A stretch of 18,993 nucleotides of DNA from an uncultured Flammeovirgaceae bacterium (GTDB taxonomy: Bacteria; Bacteroidota; Bacteroidia; Cytophagales; Cyclobacteriaceae): NCBI GenBank assembly GCA_946480685.1, contig CAMLLI010000003.1, positions 1-18,993 on the forward strand, read 5' to 3'. Made by a program: the position numbers and the translations under genes. The notes under the pieces were generated by a model, which ran no database searches, was not told where the DNA came from, and was given only the letters and a program-made list of their open reading frames with translations. Below are positions 6,776 through 14,199 of the stretch, in pieces; the stretch's first letter is position 1, and each line of letters opens with the position of its first letter.

Positions 6776-8986
6776 ATGGAAAATTCTGACAAAAGCCTGA
6801 TACTTGTTTCCAACCGCTTACCGTTTCAGTTGCTGGAACAGGAGGGCAACCTGCTATTGAAACAGAGCGATGGCGGATTGGTGACTGCTCTTAAAAGTTA
6901 TTTCAATGCAGAATCAAACCGCGGTGTATTTACCCACAAGAAATGGTTCGGTGCTGCTGACTTCCCGGAGAAGCGCTGGAATAAATTCAAGAAGCAATCT
7001 TCTGTACCCGGCGATTTCTCAGTAGAGCCTTTGTTCATTGAAACAAAAGTTTACAACAAATACTACAACGGTTTTTGCAACGCAACGCTGTGGCCACTGT
7101 TCCATTACTTTCCTTCGTATGTAGTATACGACCAGGAGTTCTTCGAAAATTACGAAGCCGTAAACAAAATTTTTGCAGAAGAACTTTTGAAAGTAATCAA
7201 ACCCGGTGACACGATATGGATTCATGATTACCAGCTCTTCCTGTTACCACAACTGATACGCGATAAAATGCCGGAAGCTTCCATCGGATTTTTCCTGCAT
7301 ATACCTTTTCCTTCCTACGAAGTATTCCGATTACTGCATCGCCCGTGGAAAGAGAAAATTATTCGCGGCTTGCTGGGTGCTGATCTCATCGGTTTTCACA
7401 CACACGAGTATGTGCAGCACTTTTTAAAAACGGTGCGCATGGTGATGGGCTACGATCATCATTACCGGACCATTGCCATGCAAGACAGACTTGTAAAGAT
7501 CGAGATGTTTCCACTGGGTATTGATTATGAAAAATTCAGTACAGCTTCCACGCAACCGGAAGTAACCCAGCAGATGCAGGAGATCAGCAAAAATTTCCCT
7601 GACAAAAAAATTATATTCTCGGTTGACAGACTGGACTATACCAAAGGTGTAACGCACCGGCTACTGGGCTTTGAGCGTTTGCTGAAGAAACACCCGGAGT
7701 GGATTGAGAAAGTTGTTTTTATTATGGTAGTGGTGCCTTCGCGGCAGATCATCTCGAAGTATAATGAAAGGCGCATGCTCATTGAAGAAAATGTAGGGCG
7801 CATCAACGGTAAATATTCAACACTGTCCTGGCAACCTGTGATATATAGGTATAACCATTTGGGCTTTGAGGAATTGTGCGCACTATACCATTTGGCAGAT
7901 GTAGCACTGATCACTCCGCTGCGCGATGGTATGAACTTAGTAGCAAAAGAATATGTAGCCTGCTGCTCGGAACAACAAGGTGTATTGATACTGAGCGAAC
8001 TTGCCGGAGCAGCCAATGAACTAAGCGAAGCACTGCAGGTAAATCCGCTGGATGCTGACGAGATCGCACAAGCTATACAGCAGGCACTTGTTATGCCACC
8101 CGAAGAACAGCAGCGAAAAATTTCACTCATGCAAAAGCGTCTAATCGATTACGATGTACACAGTTGGGTGAATGATTTTCTATCGCAGCTAAGCGACATC
8201 AAACAACAACAGAAAGCGGAAGAACAGAAGTTCGTTACGCCATCCATTCGCAAAGAGATCATTCAGTCATTTCACGATGCACATAAACGAAATTTACTTC
8301 TCGACTATGACGGAACGCTTGTAGCGTTTGCCAAACATCCGAGAGAAGCTGTGCCGGATCGAAACCTGTTGCAACTGCTGGCACGTTTGGGTACTGATCC
8401 GAAAACAAATCTTACCATTATCAGCGGGCGCGACTCAGGTATACTGGAGAACTGGTTTCATGATATACCGGCAACACTGGTGGCAGAACACGGTGCGGCT
8501 ATACGCAGAATCGATCATGTGTGGACACAGGAGATGGAGATGGACCAGAGCTGGAAAAGCGTTATCCGTCCTACACTGGAAATGTTTACCAAACGATCAC
8601 CGGGATCGTTCATTGAAGAGAAGAACCATACACTGGCATGGCACTATCGAAATGTAGAAGCAGAGCTCGGCTTTATACGCTCGCGCGAATTACTCGATAC
8701 ACTCTTCCACCTGGTGCGCAACGGACAGTTGCAGATCATGGATGGCAATAAAGTTATTGAAGTACGACTCGCCGGTGTAGACAAAGGTGCGGCCGCACGC
8801 AAACTGGTTGATGAGATCAACCCGGATTTTATTCTCGCCATTGGCGATGACAAAACTGATGAAGACATGTTCAGAACCCTGGCCGACCGCGCCATCACCA
8901 TAAAAGTCGGCCCCGGACATTCGGCAGCACAGTATTCGATTGCCTCGCAGCGGGATGTTATACGACTGCTGAATGAATTGTGTTAA
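6776..8986 (+). CDS. Bifunctional trehalose-6-phosphate synthase/phosphatase (OtsA-OtsB fusion)
   Basis: This 736-residue cytoplasmic protein fuses both steps of trehalose synthesis from UDP-glucose and glucose-6-phosphate. Residues 1-475 are a GT20 synthase with LVSNRLPF (R14), the SDGGLVTAL loop (31-39), WIHDYQL (D151), VDRLDYTKG (R285, K290) and RDGMNLVAKEYVAC. Residues from about 500 to the end are a HAD phosphatase with nucleophile motif LLDYDGT (D510, D512), the ISGR segment and acidic motif GDDKTDED (690-697). All catalytic residues seen are intact. Fusions of this order occur in other Bacteroidota and in eukaryotes. Trehalose acts as an osmolyte and stress protectant. The gene is monocistronic, with its own promoter and a structured leader, and its stop codon is directly followed by a long palindrome. 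Confidence 0.96.
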   Translation: MENSDKSLILVSNRLPFQLLEQEGNLLLKQSDGGLVTALKSYFNAESNRGVFTHKKWFGAADFPEKRWNKFKKQSSVPGDFSVEPLFIETKVYNKYYNGFCNATLWPLFHYFPSYVVYDQEFFENYEAVNKIFAEELLKVIKPGDTIWIHDYQLFLLPQLIRDKMPEASIGFFLHIPFPSYEVFRLLHRPWKEKIIRGLLGADLIGFHTHEYVQHFLKTVRMVMGYDHHYRTIAMQDRLVKIEMFPLGIDYEKFSTASTQPEVTQQMQEISKNFPDKKIIFSVDRLDYTKGVTHRLLGFERLLKKHPEWIEKVVFIMVVVPSRQIISKYNERRMLIEENVGRINGKYSTLSWQPVIYRYNHLGFEELCALYHLADVALITPLRDGMNLVAKEYVACCSEQQGVLILSELAGAANELSEALQVNPLDADEIAQAIQQALVMPPEEQQRKISLMQKRLIDYDVHSWVNDFLSQLSDIKQQQKAEEQKFVTPSIRKEIIQSFHDAHKRNLLLDYDGTLVAFAKHPREAVPDRNLLQLLARLGTDPKTNLTIISGRDSGILENWFHDIPATLVAEHGAAIRRIDHVWTQEMEMDQSWKSVIRPTLEMFTKRSPGSFIEEKNHTLAWHYRNVEAELGFIRSRELLDTLFHLVRNGQLQIMDGNKVIEVRLAGVDKGAAARKLVDEINPDFILAIGDDKTDEDMFRTLADRAITIKVGPGHSAAQYSIASQRDVIRLLNELC

Positions 8987-9114
8987 TGTGTTGAGGTGTT
9001 CATGTGTTGATGTTAAATACAAAACGATAGCGGCTCTGGCCGCTATTTGCCTTTAACATAATGCTGGCCAACTCCAAACACCAATACCTCAACACACCCA
9101 AACACCTCAACACA
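8987..9114. repeat. Nested palindrome built on 8-nt GT-rich units (copy 1)
   Basis: The first base after the trehalose-gene stop opens a perfect 14-bp inverted repeat (8987-9000 with 9101-9114). Inside it a second arm pair TGTGTTGA (9003-9010) finds its complement within 9086-9096, then TGTTAAA (9011-9017) pairs with 9052-9058, and a central 8-bp hairpin closes the structure. The left arm reads in 8-nt steps of the type GTGTTGAG / GTGTTCAT, and the right arm is the AC-rich complement. A related element lies at 18413-18493. Confidence 0.75.
9027..9046 (+). terminator. Hairpin at the core of the palindrome, possible terminator
   Basis: A perfect 8-bp stem (ATAGCGGC with GCCGCTAT) has a four-base loop and is followed by a weak T-rich tail (TTTGCCTTT). 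It could end the trehalose transcript, but the T-tract is interrupted. Confidence 0.4.
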
Positions 9115-9180
9115 AATAGCTTCGTGGAATTCTGAAAATCTCTCCAGCTAAAGTGTAAATCCTTCTTTCGGTAAAATCCG

Positions 9181-9188
9181 TATATTTG
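9181..9188 (+). promoter_or_regulatory. Possible -7 element directly before the HYC_CC_PP gene
   Basis: TATATTTG fits TAnnTTTG and ends 9 nt before the ATG at 9198. If used, the message would be leaderless or nearly so. No clear -33 TTTG was found at the expected distance, so this may be chance. Confidence 0.3.
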
Positions 9189-9197
9189 AGGCAGTAT

Positions 9198-9605
9198 ATG
9201 AAACGAATCCGTCCGATAGTATCCATTATGCTTGCGTTGCTGACGTTATTTTCAGCAAGCAGCGTTAAGGTCGGTATTCATTTCTGTCAGGGTAAAGTGA
9301 AGAACCTTGCATTCTTTTCAAAAGCGGAAAGTTGCGAGCGCGAACAAAAATTGCCACCCTGCCATCGTCATAAAGCAGCTCCATGCTGTGAAGACGAAAC
9401 AATTGTACACGAAGGACAGAGCTTCCAATCGCTATCGTCAGACATCACCATTGCCGCTGCACCGGTTACCGATATATTGCAAACTCCTGTTTTGTTAGCG
9501 GAGATCATTCCGGCATCGGTACAGGCGCAAACCCGCTATTACAATTACGATCCTCCTTTACGATCTGAAGACCGCATCGTAACGCACCGTATTTTCCTGA
9601 TCTGA
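9198..9605 (+). CDS. HYC_CC_PP family protein, exported, copper-locus accessory
   Basis: This small exported protein of 135 residues has an N-terminal hydrophobic signal (7-20) and the three marks that name the HYC_CC_PP family. These are H28-F29-C30 (here HFC instead of HYC), the pair C63-C64 and P119-P120 in YDPPLRSEDR. Extra potential metal ligands are C46, C55 and CHRHK (55-59). Members occur in Bacteroidota beside CusA-type pumps, as here, 107 bp before the pump gene; their biochemical role is not established. A role in periplasmic copper or silver handling is inferred from the Cys/His content and location. A TTG at 9186 is in frame, but the ATG at 9198 starts directly with the basic residues of the signal peptide and is preferred. 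Confidence 0.8.
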   Translation: MKRIRPIVSIMLALLTLFSASSVKVGIHFCQGKVKNLAFFSKAESCEREQKLPPCHRHKAAPCCEDETIVHEGQSFQSLSSDITIAAAPVTDILQTPVLLAEIIPASVQAQTRYYNYDPPLRSEDRIVTHRIFLI

Positions 9606-9712
9606 TTTTCGTAACCTTCTCTGAGCCCCTCCGGTTCACATGCATCGCTTTATCTATACTATAGCGATTCTCTTTAATCATTTTCATTTTTTTATTCTTC
9701 ACGGTCATTACC

Positions 9713-10999
9713 ATGATTGAAAAATTAATTTCCCTGTCGCTACGAAACAGGTTCCTGGTGTTGCTTGTTGCTGCGGCACTCTTTGCCTGGGGTATATATT
9801 CGGTGCGCATTAACAAGATTGATGCAATACCGGATCTTTCCGAAAACCAGGTGATCGTCTTTACCGAATGGATGGGACGAAGTCCGCAGATTATCGAAGA
9901 CCAGGTAACGTATCCGCTGGTTACCAATCTGCAAGGACTTCCGCAGGTAAAATATGTTCGCGGTGCCTCCATGTTCGGCATGAGCTTCGTCTACGTCATC
10001 TTCCAGGACGCAACCGATATATACTGGGCGCGTGAGCGTGTGCTCGAGCGACTCAACTATGCATCGAGGCTATTACCGGAAGGTGTATCACCCACACTAG
10101 GGCCTGATGGTACGGGCGTAGGACATATACTCTGGTATACATTGGATGCACCCGGAATGGACCTGGGCGAACAGCGTGCTATACAAGACTGGTATGTAAA
10201 GTTTGCCTTGCAAAATGTACCGGGTGTAAGCGAGATCGCATCATTCGGAGGTTTTCAGAAGCAATACCAGATAACCGTTAATCCAAACGGGCTTACCTAC
10301 TATGGGCTGTCTACGCAGGAAGTAATTCAATCCGTTCGCGCCAATAACAATGAAGCCGGTGGACGCAAGTTCGAGATGAGTGATATAGGCTACATCATCA
10401 AGACCACAGGCTACCTGCAATCCATCGAAGCGATTGAGAATATACCCGTGAAGACCATCAATACTATACCGGTAAAAATCCGTGATGTAGCTACGGTACA
10501 AATGACCGGCGAAACACGCCTCGGTATATTTGATGTGAATGGCGAAGGTGAAGCCGTAGGCGGCATTGTAGTAATGCGCTATGGCGAAAATGCAGATGAA
10601 GTGATTCGCCAGGTAAAGAAAAAAATGGAAGATGTAGCGAAAGGTTTTCCGCAGGGTGTAAAGTTTAATATAGTATATGATCGCAGTCACCTTATCGAAG
10701 AGTCTATATCTTCAGTAAAGACAACACTTATTGAAGAGATGATTGTGGTATCGCTGGTGGTTTTCATTTTCCTGTTGCACTGGCGCAGCGCCATCAGCAT
10801 CATTATTCAAATACCCATTACGCTGGCTACAAGCTTTATACTGCTCAACGCATTTGGTATAACATCCAACATCATGTCGCTAACCGGTATTGCATTGGCC
10901 ATTGGTGTTATTGTGGACAACGGCATTATCATGTCAGAGAATGCTTACAAAAATTTATCGCATCGCTATAGCGAGCTGAACCCCGAGACCAAAAAGTAA
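9713..10999 (+). CDS. cusA: CusA/CzcA-type heavy-metal RND pump, N-terminal portion ending at an in-frame TAA
   Basis: These 428 residues are the first 40% of an HME-RND metal pump of the inner membrane. The start MIEKLISLSLRNRFLVLL is canonical. Membrane helix 1 (about 12-30) is followed by the periplasmic porter part (with PDLSENQV and GPDGTGVG). Helices 2 to 4 follow, ending in the proton-relay motif VIVDNGIIMSENAYK with D402, where E. coli CusA has D405. The SENAYK form resembles the Cu(I)/Ag(I) group rather than the CzcA group. The frame then meets TAA at 10997-10999 in the cytoplasmic loop between helices 4 and 5. The rest of the pump continues in the same frame two codons later. No other damage is visible. 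On its own this part could not pump. Confidence 0.9.
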   Translation: MIEKLISLSLRNRFLVLLVAAALFAWGIYSVRINKIDAIPDLSENQVIVFTEWMGRSPQIIEDQVTYPLVTNLQGLPQVKYVRGASMFGMSFVYVIFQDATDIYWARERVLERLNYASRLLPEGVSPTLGPDGTGVGHILWYTLDAPGMDLGEQRAIQDWYVKFALQNVPGVSEIASFGGFQKQYQITVNPNGLTYYGLSTQEVIQSVRANNNEAGGRKFEMSDIGYIIKTTGYLQSIEAIENIPVKTINTIPVKIRDVATVQMTGETRLGIFDVNGEGEAVGGIVVMRYGENADEVIRQVKKKMEDVAKGFPQGVKFNIVYDRSHLIEESISSVKTTLIEEMIVVSLVVFIFLLHWRSAISIIIQIPITLATSFILLNAFGITSNIMSLTGIALAIGVIVDNGIIMSENAYKNLSHRYSELNPETKK

Positions 11000-11008
11000 A
11001 GGCGTATG
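10997..11008 (+). other. In-frame stop with Shine-Dalgarno-like restart inside cusA
   Basis: TAA (10997-10999) is followed in the same frame by AGG, CGT and then ATG (11006-11008), after which the pump sequence resumes. The bases TAAAGG form an AAAGG Shine-Dalgarno-like site spaced three bases before the ATG. This could allow coupled re-initiation. A single base change, for example from AAA, CAA or GAA, would be enough to create the stop. Confidence 0.8.
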
Positions 11009-12937
11009 ATCAACAAGCTATTTTCAAGAAAGCCCTATATCAAGATTGACGAAGCGGAACGGCTCGCTATTATAGAGCGATCATCCAAGCAGGTATCGCG
11101 TGGTGTATTCTATTCAACCATTATCATCATCACCTCTTTCCTCCCGGTGTTTATGCTTACAGGCCAGGAAGGAAAATTATTCCATCCCCTCGCCTATACC
11201 AAAACCTTTATTATGCTGGTGGATGCTATACTCGTGGTAACACTCGCCCCGGTTATTATATCGTTCTTTATGAAAGGTAAGTTCAGGGATGAGAAACATA
11301 ATCCGATCAACCGCTTTCTCGAACGCATTTATACTCCGGTAATACGCGCGTGTCTCAACTGGCGAAAAACAACCATCGGTATCAATATACTTGCACTGGC
11401 AATCAGTATACCCTTGCTGTTCAGTCTTGGCAGTGAGTTTATGCCACCGCTGGATGAGCAATCTATTTTATTCATGCCGGTAACTTTGCCGGATGTATCC
11501 AACGAAGAAGCAAAACGCATTCTGCAGGTACAGGACAAGATCATTAAATCGGTTCCTGAAGTAGACAAAGTATTGGGCAAAGCAGGACGTGCGAGTACAG
11601 CGACTGACAACTCTCCCATCAGCATGATTGAGACCATCATTATGCTGAAACCTAAATCAGAATGGCGTGAAGGTATAACGAAGAAAGATATCATTAACGA
11701 ACTCGATGCCAAGATGCAGATACCCGGTGTGGTAAATGGATGGACACAACCGATCATCAACCGCATCAACATGCTGGCCACCGGTATACGTACAGATGTT
11801 GGGGTAAAAGTATACGGGCAAAATCTCGATAGTATACAGGCTGTGTCGGAGCGCGTAAAGAAGACATTGGCAAATGTACCCGGCGTAAAAGATTTGTATG
11901 TAGATCCGATTACCGGTGGTAAATACCTGACGATTGATATAAACCGCGAAGCACTGGGTCGCTACGGCCTGACTGTAAATGATGTTAACATGATCGTAGA
12001 GTCAGCGATTGGAGGTACACCGATTGGACAGACCATAGAAGGACGGCAGCGTTTCACCATCAGCGTACGCCTCGCGCAAGACTATCGCAACAGTATATCC
12101 CAATTGAAACGTATACCAGTAAAAACACCAGCATTGGGAACTATACCGCTCTCTTCAGTTGCCGATATAAAATTTGAAGATGGTCCTCCGATGATCGTAT
12201 CAGAAAATGCATTGCTGCGCGGAGCCGTACTCTTTAATGTGCGCGATCGTGATTTAGGAAGCACAGTAAAGGAAGCGATGGAAGTATTAAACAACGGTAT
12301 GGGTACACTACCCAACGGCTATTACCTGGAGTGGAGCGGACAATATGAAAACCTGATTCGCAGCCGCGAAACACTCATGATCATTTTACCGGTTGTGCTC
12401 ATCATCATTTTCATTTCGCTATACCTGGCTTTCAAATCCATTCGCGAAGCATTTCTGAGTCTCATTACGATTCCATTTGCCTTGATCGGTGGTGCCTATA
12501 TGGTTTACTTCTACGGGGTAAATCTGTCAGTAGCGGTTGCCGTTGGATTTATAGCCTTGTTCGGTATAGCCGTAGAAACCGGTGTGGTAATGGTGATATA
12601 CCTGAACGATTCCATGCAGCAATTAGTAAAACTTCGCGGCAACTCACGCGAGACTATATCTTTTGCTGAACTGAAAGAGTTCGTTATTAACGGTGCCGCC
12701 AAGCGATTGCGCCCGAAGATCATGACGGTATCGGTAGCACTGTTTGGATTGATACCCGTGCTTTGGTCAACCGGAGTAGGCAGTGATGTAATGCTGCCAA
12801 TTGTGTTGCCTATGATCGGTGGTGTCATTACATCATCAACACACATCCTGTTGGTAACACCGCTCATCTTTCTGATGACGAAAGAATATGAATTGAGAAA
12901 GTTTGGAAAAATGGAAGTATATGAAGTTAAGCATTGA
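11006..12937 (+). CDS. cusA: CusA/CzcA-type heavy-metal RND pump, C-terminal portion
   Basis: These 643 residues complete the pump: the cytoplasmic loop, helices 5 and 6 (RGVFYSTIIIITSFLPVFML; AYTKTFIMLVDAILVVTLAP), the second periplasmic porter and docking region (142-450), and helices 8-12 with the family motif FGIAVETGVVM (519-529). Relative to E. coli CusA, the pocket residue M573 is kept (M256 in INRINMLATG), but the counterparts of M623 and M672 are L322 (RYGLTV) and A377 (KTPALGT). Metal specificity is therefore less certain than the locus suggests. Together with the upstream part the length (about 1,071 residues) is normal for the family. The end overlaps the TolC-family gene by 17 bp. 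Whether this part is translated separately depends on restart at 11006. Confidence 0.9.
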   Translation: MINKLFSRKPYIKIDEAERLAIIERSSKQVSRGVFYSTIIIITSFLPVFMLTGQEGKLFHPLAYTKTFIMLVDAILVVTLAPVIISFFMKGKFRDEKHNPINRFLERIYTPVIRACLNWRKTTIGINILALAISIPLLFSLGSEFMPPLDEQSILFMPVTLPDVSNEEAKRILQVQDKIIKSVPEVDKVLGKAGRASTATDNSPISMIETIIMLKPKSEWREGITKKDIINELDAKMQIPGVVNGWTQPIINRINMLATGIRTDVGVKVYGQNLDSIQAVSERVKKTLANVPGVKDLYVDPITGGKYLTIDINREALGRYGLTVNDVNMIVESAIGGTPIGQTIEGRQRFTISVRLAQDYRNSISQLKRIPVKTPALGTIPLSSVADIKFEDGPPMIVSENALLRGAVLFNVRDRDLGSTVKEAMEVLNNGMGTLPNGYYLEWSGQYENLIRSRETLMIILPVVLIIIFISLYLAFKSIREAFLSLITIPFALIGGAYMVYFYGVNLSVAVAVGFIALFGIAVETGVVMVIYLNDSMQQLVKLRGNSRETISFAELKEFVINGAAKRLRPKIMTVSVALFGLIPVLWSTGVGSDVMLPIVLPMIGGVITSSTHILLVTPLIFLMTKEYELRKFGKMEVYEVKH

Positions 12938-14180
12938 TCGTACACTATATAGCATAGCGGTTCTTCTGACGCTCATAACAGCACCGGTATATGCGCAGGT
13001 AATGACACTGGACACCGTGCTATACCGCATCAATAAACAAAACCCGATGTTGCAGGAGTATGATGCAAAGGTAAAGGCACTGAACGCCTATACCGAAGGT
13101 GCACGCAGCTGGATGGCCCCGATGGTAGGTGCCGGAACGTTTATGACTCCGTATCCAGGGCAAACCGTAATGGAAGAACGCGACCGCGGCTCGGTTATGT
13201 TTTCCATTGAACAGGAGATACCGAACCCGGCCAAACTCAATGCCAATAAAAATTACCTGCAATCGAAGGCCGGTGTTGAACAACAGGCGCGCGCATATCA
13301 ATACAATACGTTGCGTGCCGAAGCCAAAATGTTATACTATCAATGGCTGGTGGCTGCGCAAAAGGTAAATGTGTTGCAGGAGAATGAACGCATTGCAGGC
13401 CTGATGTTGAAACTCGCCAAGATACGATACCCCTATAACCAGGGAAGTCTCGGGAACATATATAAAGTTGAAGGGCGCCTGAGTGAAGTCCAAAACATGT
13501 TGCTGATGACACAGGCAACCATCGAAGAAAAAAGTTACCGGTTGAAAACACTGATGAATATACCGGCTACAGATTCGATCATGATTGATACGGCTACGGT
13601 TGTTGATTTCAAAACCAACCAGAGTATATATGACACGGCTGCGCTTGGTGCCAGCCGCAGTGATATAAAGCAGATCGACCAGACTATTGAAGTGATGCGT
13701 CTCAACCAGCAACTGCAGCAATACCAGGCGAAACCTGATTTTAAAATCCGGTTCGATCACATGCAGCCTATTGGCAACATGATGCCATCTCAATTTACCG
13801 CGATGGCCATGGTATCTATACCAATCGCCCCGTGGTCGTCACGCATGTATAAAGCAGAAGTAAAAGGCATGCGGTATGATATCGAAGCGATGAAGAAAAA
13901 TCGCGAAGCCATTCTCAACGAAGCACGCGGCATGCTCGCCGGTATGGCAACTCAGCTAACACGCATGAAGCAGCAACTGAATAATTATGAAACGAAAATT
14001 ATACCGGCCCTTCGTAAAAATTATGAAACCGTGATGCTGGCTTATGAAGAGAACCGCGAGCAGTTGCCGATGGTTATTGATGGATGGGAGGCTATGAATA
14101 TGGCCCAGATGGAGTACCTCGATAAAGTGGAAGAATATTATACCATGATCGTTCGCTATGAAAAGGAACTTGAAAAGTAA
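12921..14180 (+). CDS. TolC-family outer membrane efflux protein, Met-rich (CusC-like role)
   Basis: The 419-residue protein starts with a signal peptide (MKLSIDRTLYSIAVLLTLITAPVYA, given here as residues 1-25, cleavage before Q26). It then has the two long helical hairpin repeats of TolC channels, with TALK-like coiled-coil segments and a strand motif PDFKIRF in the second repeat. It is the outer membrane channel of the tripartite exporter. I count 32 methionines, about 7.6% of residues, clustered in 255-335 (for example FDHMQPIGNMMP and MRYDIEAMKK), which suits a Cu(I)/Ag(I) path. The frame opens at a TTG at 12903, but the ATG at 12921 starts the signal peptide. That start overlaps the pump gene by 17 bp, which implies coupling. 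Confidence 0.88.
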   Translation: MKLSIDRTLYSIAVLLTLITAPVYAQVMTLDTVLYRINKQNPMLQEYDAKVKALNAYTEGARSWMAPMVGAGTFMTPYPGQTVMEERDRGSVMFSIEQEIPNPAKLNANKNYLQSKAGVEQQARAYQYNTLRAEAKMLYYQWLVAAQKVNVLQENERIAGLMLKLAKIRYPYNQGSLGNIYKVEGRLSEVQNMLLMTQATIEEKSYRLKTLMNIPATDSIMIDTATVVDFKTNQSIYDTAALGASRSDIKQIDQTIEVMRLNQQLQQYQAKPDFKIRFDHMQPIGNMMPSQFTAMAMVSIPIAPWSSRMYKAEVKGMRYDIEAMKKNREAILNEARGMLAGMATQLTRMKQQLNNYETKIIPALRKNYETVMLAYEENREQLPMVIDGWEAMNMAQMEYLDKVEEYYTMIVRYEKELEK

Positions 14181-14199
14181 ACCTGCTAATACAGCCGGA

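Noticed and set aside
7636..8130. Antisense frame of 164 codons opposite the trehalose gene, rich in Ser and Cys
   Set aside because: Composition is typical of the reverse complement of a coding region, and the plus strand encodes intact GT20 motifs here.
8987..9114. CRISPR-like array or insertion sequence end
   Set aside because: There are no regularly spaced unique spacers, no transposase and no target-site duplication; the repeats are contiguous 8-nt units in inverted arms.
9644..9668. 6-bp inverted repeat (ATCGCT with AGCGAT) before the pump gene as a terminator or attenuator
   Set aside because: The stem is short, the loop is 13 nt and mostly A/T, and the T-rich stretch after it is interrupted; chance pairing is likely.
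10997..11008. Frameshift or selenocysteine/pyrrolysine recoding in cusA
   Set aside because: Both parts are in the same frame, so there is no frameshift. TAA is not used for selenocysteine or pyrrolysine.
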